Shown: positions 8,321-15,937 of the stretch, piece after piece
How positions within the stretch are numbered: position 1 is the stretch's first letter
How the letters are laid out: the number at the start of each line of letters is the position of its first letter
Origin: Streptomyces sp. yr375
Lineage (GTDB): Bacteria; Actinomycetota; Actinomycetes; Streptomycetales; Streptomycetaceae
Direction: 5' to 3'
Length of the DNA stretch: 64,000 bases
Assembly (NCBI RefSeq): GCF_900110755.1
Contig: NZ_FOFF01000006.1
Location: forward strand, 124,001 to 188,000
Notes under the pieces: model-generated
Database searches by the model: none
What the model was told of the DNA's origin: nothing
The model's input: the letters and a program-made list of their open reading frames with translations, nothing else
Position numbers and translations under genes: made by a program

Positions 8321-9013
8321 ATGACCTCTGTGCCCACGCCGATCCCCTCCCGCACGCAAGTCGTGCTGGAGGAGATCAAACGCCGCATCCTCACCGGCCG
8401 GCTGACGCCCGGTCAGGCCCTGGTAGAGACCGAACTCGCCGCACAGTTCGGGGTGTCCAAGACCCCGGTGCGCGAGGCGCTCAAGACCCTGGCCGGCACC
8501 GGACTGGTCGTCATGAGCCAGTACAAGGGCGTCACGGTGCGCATGGTGGACGCGGACATGGCGCGCGAGGTCTACGACGTCCGGCTGCTCCTCGAACCCG
8601 AGGCGCTGCGCCGGGCGGTGCGCCGCGGTGCCTCCCTGGACGCCGCCCGGTCCGCGCTGACCAGCGCCGACGAGGCGACCGACACCGCCGAACGGTCCCT
8701 GGCCAACCGGGAGTTCCACCGCGCCCTGTACCTGCCGTGCGGCAACCCGCTGCTCGGCCGGATGCTCGACGAGGTCCGCGACCAGGCCGCCCTGGTCTCC
8801 GCCGTCGCCTGGGCCGCCTCGCCCTCCTGGGAGCGGGAGGCCGACGAGCACCGCGAGATCCTGCGGCTCGCCCTGGCCGGCGACGCGGACGGCGCGGCCC
8901 GCGCCCTGCACGCCCACATCGCCTCCTTCGTCGAGCGGGCGTTCCCCCGAGCGGAAGACCAGGCAGTGAATCCGGCAGCGAATCCGGCAGTGAACCAGGA
9001 AGGTCGGGTATGA
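8321..9013 (+). CDS. GntR-family (FadR/FCD subfamily) transcriptional regulator
   Basis: A 230-residue regulator. The winged helix-turn-helix (about residues 12-75) contains the GntR pattern LVETELAAQFGVSKTPVREALKTL. The all-helical FCD domain follows, with the usual metal/ligand residues visible as EFHRALY near 131 and DEHREI near 175. It heads an apparent operon with a DHDPS-family lyase, a dehydratase, sugar permeases, an oxidoreductase and a DUF6807 protein. It is therefore the likely sugar-acid-responsive repressor. Its stop overlaps the next start (ATGA). The C-terminal tail has short Asn-Pro-Ala repeats. Confidence 0.92.
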   Translation: MTSVPTPIPSRTQVVLEEIKRRILTGRLTPGQALVETELAAQFGVSKTPVREALKTLAGTGLVVMSQYKGVTVRMVDADMAREVYDVRLLLEPEALRRAVRRGASLDAARSALTSADEATDTAERSLANREFHRALYLPCGNPLLGRMLDEVRDQAALVSAVAWAASPSWEREADEHREILRLALAGDADGAARALHAHIASFVERAFPRAEDQAVNPAANPAVNQEGRV

Positions 9014-9921
9014 GCAGCGTGGCGTTCGAGACCCAGCGTGCGGCGCTGGCCGACGTGGTGGCCATCCCGGTGACCCCGTTCGCCGAGGACGGCACCGTCG
9101 ACCGGGCCGCCCACCGGGCCCTGCTGCGCCGCCTGCTCGACGGCGGGATCACCACCCTCACCCCGAACGGCAACACCGGCGAGTTCTACGCCCTCACCCC
9201 CGAGGAGCGCCGCCTGGTCACGGAGTCGACCGTCGAGGAGGCGGGGGACCGCTCGACGATCCTGGTCGGCGTCGGGCACGACGTCCCCACCGCCGTCGCC
9301 TCCGCGCGGCACGCCCGTGAGCTGGGCGCGCAGATGGTGATGGTCCACCAGCCCGTCCACCCCTACGTCTCCCAGGGCGGCTGGGTCGACTACCACCGGG
9401 CGATCGCGGCGGCGGTGCCCGAACTGGGCGTCGTCCCCTACATCCGCAACGCGCAACTGCCCGGCGAGCGCCTCGCCGAACTCGCCGACGCCTGCCCGAA
9501 CGTCATCGGCGTCAAGTACGCCGTCCCGGACGCCGCCCGCTTCGCCGCCTTCGCGCGGGACGCCGGTCTGGAACGCTTCGTCTGGGTCGCCGGGCTCGCC
9601 GAGCCGTACGCGCCCTCCTACTTCTCGGCGGGCGCGACCGGCTTCACCTCAGGGCTGGTGAACGTCGCCCCGGCCGTTTCGCTGAACATGATCGAAGCGC
9701 TTCGATCGGGGGACTACCCGGCGGCGATGAAGGTGTGGGAACAGATCAGGCGCTTCGAGGAGCTGCGCGCCGCCGACGGCTCCGCCAACAACGTCACCGT
9801 CGTCAAGGAGGCGCTCGCCTCCCTGGGCCTGTGCCGCCGCGAGGTCCGCCCGCCGAGCCGTCCGCTGCCCGAGGACGAGCGCGCCGAGGTCGCCGCCATA
9901 GCCGCCGGATGGTCCATATGA
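9010..9921 (+). CDS. Dihydrodipicolinate synthase family lyase (probable 2-keto-3-deoxy sugar-acid dehydratase or aldolase)
   Basis: A 303-residue class I aldolase-fold enzyme. The Schiff-base lysine is Lys169 (GVKYA), the catalytic tyrosine is Tyr144 (PYIRN), and the substrate loop is NGNTGEFYAL near residue 54. It overlaps both neighbours by four bases and directly precedes a pentonate-type IlvD/EDD dehydratase. The pair resembles the L-arabinonate route, where such a lyase converts 2-keto-3-deoxypentonate to 2-oxoglutarate semialdehyde. Aldolase cleavage to pyruvate and an aldehyde is the alternative. True lysine-pathway DapA is unlikely in this context. An 18-bp perfect palindrome lies inside the gene at 9690. 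Confidence 0.85.
   Translation: MSSVAFETQRAALADVVAIPVTPFAEDGTVDRAAHRALLRRLLDGGITTLTPNGNTGEFYALTPEERRLVTESTVEEAGDRSTILVGVGHDVPTAVASARHARELGAQMVMVHQPVHPYVSQGGWVDYHRAIAAAVPELGVVPYIRNAQLPGERLAELADACPNVIGVKYAVPDAARFAAFARDAGLERFVWVAGLAEPYAPSYFSAGATGFTSGLVNVAPAVSLNMIEALRSGDYPAAMKVWEQIRRFEELRAADGSANNVTVVKEALASLGLCRREVRPPSRPLPEDERAEVAAIAAGWSI
9690..9707. promoter_or_regulatory. Perfect 18-bp palindrome centred on AAGCGCTT inside the lyase gene
   Basis: GATCGAAGCGCTTCGATC reads the same on both strands. The core GAAGCGCTTC recurs at 9920-9929 and, imperfectly, at 11759-11770. AAGCGCTT is the core of many LacI-family and catabolite-repression operators. It lies in coding sequence (codons for IEALR), so it may be coincidental. 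Confidence 0.4.
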
Positions 9922-11720
9922 AGCGCTTCGACGATCAAGCCGACGATCAAGCCGAGGATCAGGTCGACGGCCGTGCGGAACAGCGCCCCGAGCAGCCGCG
10001 CAAGCGCCCGGAGGAGCTTCGCAGTCACCAGTGGTACGGCACCGACGGTCTGCGCTCCTTCAGTCACCGCGCCCGCACCCGCCAGCTCGGCTACCTCCCC
10101 GAGGAGCACCTCGGCAAGCCGGTCATCGCGATCCTCAACACCTGGTCGGACATCAACCCCTGCCACGTCCACCTGCGCGACCGCGCCCAGGCCGTGAAGC
10201 GGGGCGTGTGGCAGGCGGGCGGTTTCCCGCTGGAGTTCCCGGTCGCCACGCTCAGCGAGACCTTCCAGAAGCCGACCCCGATGCTCTACCGCAACCTCCT
10301 CGCCATGGAGACCGAGGAGTTACTGCGCTCCTACCCGGTCGACGGGGCCGTCCTGATGGGCGGCTGCGACAAGACGACGCCCGCGCTGCTCATGGGCGCG
10401 GCGAGCGTCGACCTGCCCACCGTGTTCGTGCCGGCCGGGCCGATGCTGCCGGGCCACTGGCGGGGCGAAATCCTCGGTTCCGGCACCGACATGTGGAAGT
10501 ACTGGGACGACAAGCGGGCCGGCCTGATCGGCGACTGCGAGCTGGCCGAGCTGGAGAGCGGCCTCGCCCGCTCGCCGGGCCACTGCATGACGATGGGTAC
10601 GGCGTCCACGCTGACGGCCGCGGCGGAGGCGCTGGGCGTGACGGTGCCGGGCGCGTCGAGCATCCCGGCCGTGGACTCCGGGCACGACCGGATGGCCGCG
10701 TCGTCCGGCATGCGGATCGTCGAACAGGTCCACCGGGGGCGCGTCCTCTCCGAGATCCTGACCCGGGACGCCTTCGAGGACGCGGTGACGACCGTCCTCG
10801 GCCTCGGCGGCTCGACCAACGCCGTCATCCACCTCATCGCCATGGCCGGCCGCGCGGGCGTCACGCTCACCCTCGACGACTTCGACCGGATCGCCCGCAC
10901 GGTCCCCGTCCTCGCCAACGTCCGCCCCGGCGGCCGGACCTACCTCATGGAGGACTTCCACTTCGCGGGCGGCCTGCCCGGCTTCCTCTCCCGCATCCCG
11001 GACCTGCTCCACCTGGACCGCCCGACGGTGTCCCACGACACCCTGCGCGAACAGCTCGACGGCGCGCGGGTGCACAACGACGACGTCATCCGGACCCGGG
11101 ACAACCCGGTCGCCGCCGAGGGCGGGGTCGCCGTGCTGCGCGGCAACCTCTGCCCGGACGGCGCGGTCATCAAGCACGTCGCCGCCGAGCCGCACCTGCT
11201 CAGGCACACCGGCCGCGCGGTCGTCTTCGACGACTACCGGACCATGCAACGCACCGTCAACGACCCCGAGTTGGGCATCACCGCCGACACCGTGCTGGTG
11301 CTGCGCGGAGCCGGCCCCAAGGGCGGCCCGGGCATGCCCGAGTACGGCATGCTGCCCATCCCGGACCACCTGCTCAAGCAGGGCGTGCGGGACATGGTGC
11401 GGATCTCCGACGCCCGGATGAGCGGCACGAGTTACGGCACCTGCGTGCTGCACGTGGCACCCGAGTCGTATGTCGGCGGACCCCTCGCACTGGTGCGCAC
11501 CGGCGACTCGATCACCCTCGACGTCGACGCCCGCTCACTCCAACTCAACGTGGACGACGAGGAGTTGGAGCGGCGAAGGGCGCGGTGGACGCCGCCGCCC
11601 AGCCGGTACGAGCGCGGCTACGGGGCGCTCTACAACGAACAGATCACCCAGGCCGACACCGGTTGCGACTTCGAGTTCCTGGCCCGCCCGGGCAAGGTGC
11701 AGGACCCGTACGCCGGCTGA
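9918..11720 (+). CDS. IlvD/EDD-family sugar-acid dehydratase (L-arabinonate dehydratase type)
   Basis: A 600-residue Fe-S dehydratase that removes water from an aldonate to give the 2-keto-3-deoxy acid. Cluster cysteines are Cys82 (SDINPCH), Cys150 (MGGCDKTTPA) and Cys223 (GHCMTMGTAST), the three-Cys pattern of [2Fe-2S] pentonate dehydratases. The segments TDGLRSFSHRART and MPEYGMLPIPDHLLKQGV favour the arabinonate/xylonate branch over branched-chain IlvD. The ATG at 9918 overlaps the lyase stop (ATGA). The first 34 residues are a low-complexity acidic extension from a 12-bp repeat. Codon 135 (10320-10322) is TTA, a rare Streptomyces codon read by the bldA tRNA. Confidence 0.88.
   Translation: MKRFDDQADDQAEDQVDGRAEQRPEQPRKRPEELRSHQWYGTDGLRSFSHRARTRQLGYLPEEHLGKPVIAILNTWSDINPCHVHLRDRAQAVKRGVWQAGGFPLEFPVATLSETFQKPTPMLYRNLLAMETEELLRSYPVDGAVLMGGCDKTTPALLMGAASVDLPTVFVPAGPMLPGHWRGEILGSGTDMWKYWDDKRAGLIGDCELAELESGLARSPGHCMTMGTASTLTAAAEALGVTVPGASSIPAVDSGHDRMAASSGMRIVEQVHRGRVLSEILTRDAFEDAVTTVLGLGGSTNAVIHLIAMAGRAGVTLTLDDFDRIARTVPVLANVRPGGRTYLMEDFHFAGGLPGFLSRIPDLLHLDRPTVSHDTLREQLDGARVHNDDVIRTRDNPVAAEGGVAVLRGNLCPDGAVIKHVAAEPHLLRHTGRAVVFDDYRTMQRTVNDPELGITADTVLVLRGAGPKGGPGMPEYGMLPIPDHLLKQGVRDMVRISDARMSGTSYGTCVLHVAPESYVGGPLALVRTGDSITLDVDARSLQLNVDDEELERRRARWTPPPSRYERGYGALYNEQITQADTGCDFEFLARPGKVQDPYAG
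9930..9965 (+). repeat. 12-bp tandem repeat encoding DDQA-type units
   Basis: Two exact copies of GACGATCAAGCC (9930, 9942) and a degenerate third (9954) encode DDQA-DDQA-EDQV at the dehydratase N-terminus. The unit is a multiple of three, so copy-number change would keep the frame. Confidence 0.7.
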
Positions 11721-11758
11721 ACCGGAGCAGCACCACCGCGCACACCCCTGTACGGAGA

Positions 11759-11770
11759 GAAAGCGCTTCC
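11759..11770. promoter_or_regulatory. LacI/cre-like half-palindrome before the sugar permease genes
   Basis: GAAAGCGCTTCC in the 80-bp spacer between the dehydratase and first permease gene matches the centre of LacI-type operators, with a perfect 8-bp AAGCGCTT core. It could allow separate control of the transporter part of the operon. No LacI gene is visible in the window. Confidence 0.4.
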
Positions 11771-11800
11771 CGCACGACGTACCGAGAACGGAGAACAGTC

Positions 11801-12736
11801 ATGGCCCAAGCCGCAGCCGTGGCGAAACCGCCCGCGCCACCCCGGCGACGCCGTGCCTCCGCCACGCCGCGCAGGCTGCCGTACCTGCTGATCGCGCCGG
11901 CGGCCCTGCTGATGGTGGGCTTCATCGCCTACCCCGTCATCAGCGTCTTCTACTACAGCCTGCAGAACTACAACCCCACCAAACCGTGGCGCAACGGCTT
12001 CGCGGGCTTCGACAACTTCGTGCACGCGTTCACCGACGACCCGCAGTTCTGGGACACGCTGACGTTCAGCGCCCAGTGGGTGGTCGTCGAGGTCGGGCTG
12101 CAACTGCTGTTCGGGCTGGCGCTGGCGCTGATCGTCAACCAGACCTTCGTCGGCCGCTCACTCGGCCGCGCCCTCGTCTTCTCCCCGTGGGCCGTCTCCG
12201 GCGTGCTGACCTCCGCGATCTGGGTGCTGCTCTACAACTCCCAGACGGGCATCACCCGTTACCTCGCCGACCTGGGCGTCGGCCAGTACGGCACGAGCTG
12301 GCTGTCGGACACCTCCACCGTGTTCCCGGCGGCGATCGTCGCCGACCTGTGGCGCGGGGTGCCCTTCTTCGCGATCCTCATCCTCGCCGACCTCCAGTCC
12401 GTGTCGAAGGACCTGTACGAGGCTGCCGAGGTCGACGGGGCCGGCCGGCTCAAGCAGTTCTGGCACATCACGCTGCCCCATCTGAAGGACGCGATCGTCC
12501 TGTCCACGCTGCTGCGCGCGGTGTGGGAGTTCAACAACGTCGACCTGCTGTACACGCTCACCGGCGGCGGCCCGGCGGGGGAGACCACCACCCTCCCGCT
12601 CTACATCGCCAACACCAGCGTCGACGCCCACAACTTCGGCTACGCGTCCGCCCTCACCACGGTCGCGTTCGTGATCCTGCTCTTCTGCTCGATGGTCTAT
12701 CTGCGGCTGAGCAAGTTCGGAGGAGGCGACAAGTGA
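11801..12736 (+). CDS. Carbohydrate ABC transporter permease, MalF type
   Basis: A 311-residue integral membrane protein with a basic Pro-rich N-terminus and six predicted helices, the first at about residues 30-50. The EAAEVDGAGR coupling motif near residue 207 marks the ATPase-contacting loop. A GGAG ribosome site lies 8 bp before the ATG. Its stop overlaps the next permease start (GTGA). With the second permease and the lipoprotein at 15938 it forms an importer, probably for a pectin-derived sugar, sugar acid or oligosaccharide given the operon enzymes. The ATPase is not encoded here. Confidence 0.93.
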   Translation: MAQAAAVAKPPAPPRRRRASATPRRLPYLLIAPAALLMVGFIAYPVISVFYYSLQNYNPTKPWRNGFAGFDNFVHAFTDDPQFWDTLTFSAQWVVVEVGLQLLFGLALALIVNQTFVGRSLGRALVFSPWAVSGVLTSAIWVLLYNSQTGITRYLADLGVGQYGTSWLSDTSTVFPAAIVADLWRGVPFFAILILADLQSVSKDLYEAAEVDGAGRLKQFWHITLPHLKDAIVLSTLLRAVWEFNNVDLLYTLTGGGPAGETTTLPLYIANTSVDAHNFGYASALTTVAFVILLFCSMVYLRLSKFGGGDK

Positions 12737-13632
12737 TCACCGAGGAGGCCACCGAGGTCGCGCCCGCCCCCGTGCGCGTGCCCACCGCAGCCGACCGACG
12801 GCCGCCCAGGAGGAACCGCGCCTGGGACGAGGCCCCCCGCTGGCAGATCTACCTCCCCCTGTCGATCTACCTGGTCTTCACCCTCGTCCCCTTCTACTGG
12901 ATCCTGCTCTTCGCGCTCCGCCCGGCCGGTTCGACCTCGCTCGTGCCCTGGCCGATGACCTCCGACCACTTCGAAAAGGTGTGGAACGAGCGGGACTTCG
13001 CGGTCTACTTCCAGAACAGCGTGCTCACCGGCGTCGCGACGCTGCTGCTGACCACCGGCGTCGCCCTGGCCGGCGGCTACGCCCTCGCCCGCTTCGACTT
13101 CAGGATCAAGCGCGGGTTCATGCTCGCCCTGCTGTGCACCCAGTTCGTGCCGGGCGCGCTGCTGCTCGTACCGCTGTTCCAGATCTTCGCCGAGCTGAAG
13201 ATGATCAACTCGCTGGGCAGCGTCATCATCGCCGAGACGGTCTTCCAACTGCCCCTGTCGATGATCCTGATCAGCGGGTTCATCCGGAACGTGCCCTACT
13301 CCCTGGAGGAGGCCGCCTGGGTCGACGGCTGCAACCGGCTCACCGCCTTCCGTATCGTCGTCCTGCCGCTGCTGCGGCCCGGGCTGATCGCGGTCGGCTC
13401 CTTCGCCTTCGTGCACGCCTGGAACCACTTCCTGTTCGCCCTGATGTTCCTCTCCGACCAGAGCAAGCAGACGATCCCGGTCGGCCTCAACACCCTGATG
13501 AGCGCGGACAGCGTCGACCTGGGCGCGCTGGCGGCGGGCGGCATCATCGCCGCCGTCCCCGTGGTGATCGTCTTCGCCTTCATCCAGAAGTGGCTGATCA
13601 CCGGGTTCAGCGCGGGGGCGGTAAAGGGATGA
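12733..13632 (+). CDS. Carbohydrate ABC transporter permease, MalG type
   Basis: Second membrane subunit (299 residues) of the importer, starting at a GTG that overlaps the previous stop. It has a cytosolic Arg/Pro-rich N-terminal segment of about 38 residues and then six helices. The EEAAWVDGC coupling motif near residue 192 is a normal variant of EAAxxDG. The C-terminal helix and the tail FIQKWLITGFSAGAVKG are complete. A 94-bp spacer with no hairpin separates it from the oxidoreductase, which has a strong GGGAGG ribosome site. Confidence 0.93.
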   Translation: MITEEATEVAPAPVRVPTAADRRPPRRNRAWDEAPRWQIYLPLSIYLVFTLVPFYWILLFALRPAGSTSLVPWPMTSDHFEKVWNERDFAVYFQNSVLTGVATLLLTTGVALAGGYALARFDFRIKRGFMLALLCTQFVPGALLLVPLFQIFAELKMINSLGSVIIAETVFQLPLSMILISGFIRNVPYSLEEAAWVDGCNRLTAFRIVVLPLLRPGLIAVGSFAFVHAWNHFLFALMFLSDQSKQTIPVGLNTLMSADSVDLGALAAGGIIAAVPVVIVFAFIQKWLITGFSAGAVKG

Positions 13633-13726
13633 GACTCCATCGGCCGCCTACCCTGCACGAAAAGATCGACAGCGCCGCGACGACCGACAGCGGGACGGCA
13701 CGCGGCGCGGGCGCAGGGAGGATCCC

Positions 13727-14965
13727 ATGAGCGACGCAGGCACCACAGGTACCGCAGGCATCGCAGACGTCACCGGTATCGCCGGGACCGCCGTCCCCGT
13801 GGTGCTCGCGGGGGCGCGCGGGCACGGCCGCTGGCATCTGGACAACATCCGGCGGCTCCAGGACAAGGGGATCGTCCGGCTGGCGGGTGTCTGCGAGCTG
13901 ACGCCGCTGACCGCTGCCGAGCTCCCGGAGGGACTCGGCGCGCCCGAGCAGTCCGCCGACTTCGGCGCGCTGCTCGACTCCACCGGCGCCCGGATCGCCG
14001 TCGTCTGCACCCCCATCCCCACCCACACCGACCTGGCCCTGACCGCCGCCCGCAGGGGAGTGCACCTGCTGCTGGAGAAGCCGCCCGCGCCCTCCTACGC
14101 CGAGTTCCGCCGGATGGCCGACGGGGTCGCCGAGGCCGCCGTGGCCTGCCAGATCGGCTTCCAGTCGCTGGGCTCGCACGCGGTGCCCGCGATCCGGCGG
14201 CTGATCGGCGACGGGGTGATCGGCGAGGTGACCGGCGTCGGCGGCGCGGGGGCGTGGGCGCGCGCCGAGGCGTACTACCGGCGCGCCCCTTGGGCGGGCA
14301 AGCGGCGGCTGAACGGCGTCGACGTGATCGACGGGGCGCTCACCAACCCGCTCGCGCACGCCGTCGCGACGGCCCTCGCGCTGGCCGGGGCCACCCGCGC
14401 CGAGGACGTCATTGGCATCGAGACCGAGCTGGCGCACGCCAACGCCATCGAGTCCGACGACACGTCCTGCGTCCGCGTCAGCACGGCCGACGGGCGTCGG
14501 ATCGTCGTCGCGGCCACGCTGTGCGCCGAGACCCCCGGCGACCCGTACGTCGTCGTGCACGGCAGCCGTGGCCGGATCACGTACTGGTACAAGCAGGACC
14601 GCGTCCTGCTCCAGCGCGCCGGGCACGGCCCCGAGGAGTACGAGTACGGCAGCACCGACCTGCTGGAGAACCTCGTCGAGCATCTCACCGACGGGGCCGA
14701 ACTGTTCGTCCCGCCCGCCGTGACCGAGTCGTTCATGCGGGTCGTCGAGGCGATCCGCACCGCCCCCGACCCGGTCCAACTGCCCGACGACGCCTGGCAG
14801 TCGCTGCCCGACGAGGACCGCAGGACGGTCCCCGGCATCGACGGGCTGGTGGCGTCGGCCGCCGACACCCTCGCCCTCTTCTCCGAACTGGGCGCTCCCT
14901 GGGCGGCCCCGACCGCGCACCCGCAGACCGCGCACCCGGACGATCCGAAAGGGGTGAGCACCTGA
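13727..14965 (+). CDS. Gfo/Idh/MocA-family oxidoreductase
   Basis: A 412-residue NAD(P)-dependent sugar dehydrogenase or isomerase-type protein. The N-terminal Rossmann region has VVLAGARGHGRWHLDNI at about residues 23-40, a variant of the usual GxGxxG. The family lysine is in LEKPPAPS near residue 122. The C-terminal beta-sheet domain contains the substrate pocket. It overlaps the DUF6807 gene (TGATG). In the operon it could oxidise or epimerise the imported sugar to an aldonate feeding the dehydratase. The exact substrate cannot be read from sequence. Confidence 0.87.
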   Translation: MSDAGTTGTAGIADVTGIAGTAVPVVLAGARGHGRWHLDNIRRLQDKGIVRLAGVCELTPLTAAELPEGLGAPEQSADFGALLDSTGARIAVVCTPIPTHTDLALTAARRGVHLLLEKPPAPSYAEFRRMADGVAEAAVACQIGFQSLGSHAVPAIRRLIGDGVIGEVTGVGGAGAWARAEAYYRRAPWAGKRRLNGVDVIDGALTNPLAHAVATALALAGATRAEDVIGIETELAHANAIESDDTSCVRVSTADGRRIVVAATLCAETPGDPYVVVHGSRGRITYWYKQDRVLLQRAGHGPEEYEYGSTDLLENLVEHLTDGAELFVPPAVTESFMRVVEAIRTAPDPVQLPDDAWQSLPDEDRRTVPGIDGLVASAADTLALFSELGAPWAAPTAHPQTAHPDDPKGVST

Positions 14966-15819
14966 TGACGGCCCAGGCACCCGGCGCACCGGTCGTCCTG
15001 CGGGTCGCGGGCCGCCCGGTCGGCCGCTACGTCACCCGGCCCGAGCTGCCCGCCCGGCTCTCTCCGCGCCCCTACCTGCACCCCGTCACCACCCTGGCCG
15101 GCACGGCGGTCACCGAACTCGGCCCCGCCGACCACCCCCACCACCTCGGCGTCGGTGTCGCCGTACCCGACGTCGAGGGGCACAACTTCTGGGGCGGCCG
15201 CACCTACGTCCGCGACCGGGGTCCGACCGAGCTGGACGACCACGGGGCCCAGCGCCACGGCTCCTTCCAGCTCCGCGACCCCGACGGCTTCGTGGCGGAG
15301 CTGCGCTGGGTCGCTGCCGGGGCCGAGCTGCTGCGTGAGCGCCGTACCGTCGCCGCGACCGAACTCACCTACACCGCCTGGGCGTTGGACTTCACCTTCT
15401 CCCTCACCAACGTCACCTCCGGCCCGCTGTCCATCGGCAGCCCGGCGACGAACGGCCGCCCCGGCGCGGCCTACGGCGGCTTCTTCTGGCGGGCCCGCAA
15501 GGAGCCCGAGGCTCCGCGGGTGTTCACCGCCGACGCGGAGGGCGAGGCGGCGGTGCACGGCGCGCGCGCCGACTGGCTGGCCCTGGCCGGCGCCGGCTGG
15601 ACGCTCGTCTTCGCGGGCGCCACCGACACCACCCGCCGCGACCCCTGGTTCGTGCGCACCGCCGAGTACCCGGGCGTCGGCTCCTCGCTGGCTTCGGCCG
15701 AGCGGCTGCCGATCCCGCCCGGCGGGACGGCCGTACGCCGCGTCGTCACCGTCGTCGCCGACGGCCGCCTGGACCGGGACGAGGCGGCGGCGCTGGTCCG
15801 GAAGGCGGTCAGCCAGTGA
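14965..15819 (+). CDS. DUF6807 (PmoA-like) protein
   Basis: A 284-residue protein of the DUF6807/PmoA family, named for annotated methane-oxygenase similarity but not a methane oxygenase. Family marks are YLHPVTTLAG near residue 36, DHPHHLGVGV near 54, GHNFWGG near 72, and a late FFWRARK segment near 172. The His-rich DHPHHLG motif suggests metal or sugar binding. These proteins accompany Gfo/Idh dehydrogenases in sugar operons and no reaction is established to my knowledge. No signal peptide is visible. The start is set by a TGATG overlap. Confidence 0.82.
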   Translation: MTAQAPGAPVVLRVAGRPVGRYVTRPELPARLSPRPYLHPVTTLAGTAVTELGPADHPHHLGVGVAVPDVEGHNFWGGRTYVRDRGPTELDDHGAQRHGSFQLRDPDGFVAELRWVAAGAELLRERRTVAATELTYTAWALDFTFSLTNVTSGPLSIGSPATNGRPGAAYGGFFWRARKEPEAPRVFTADAEGEAAVHGARADWLALAGAGWTLVFAGATDTTRRDPWFVRTAEYPGVGSSLASAERLPIPPGGTAVRRVVTVVADGRLDRDEAAALVRKAVSQ

Positions 15820-15937
15820 CCCGGGAGACGCGCACCGACCCGGCCCTGAACGCCGACCGGTCCGACCCGGACGTCGACGCATCGCCCCCCCACACCGTCA
15901 TGCCTCCGTTGGGATCCAGAAGAAGAGAGCCGACCAT

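Noticed and set aside
10031..11800. Upstream part of a 901-codon frame ahead of the first sugar permease
   Set aside because: This part is a frame shadow of the dehydratase gene (Arg/Pro-rich). The real permease starts at ATG 11801 with a ribosome site.
13607..15882. Two long minus-strand frames opposite the oxidoreductase and DUF6807 genes
   Set aside because: Composition is typical of high-GC antisense reading and the sense proteins have clear family motifs.
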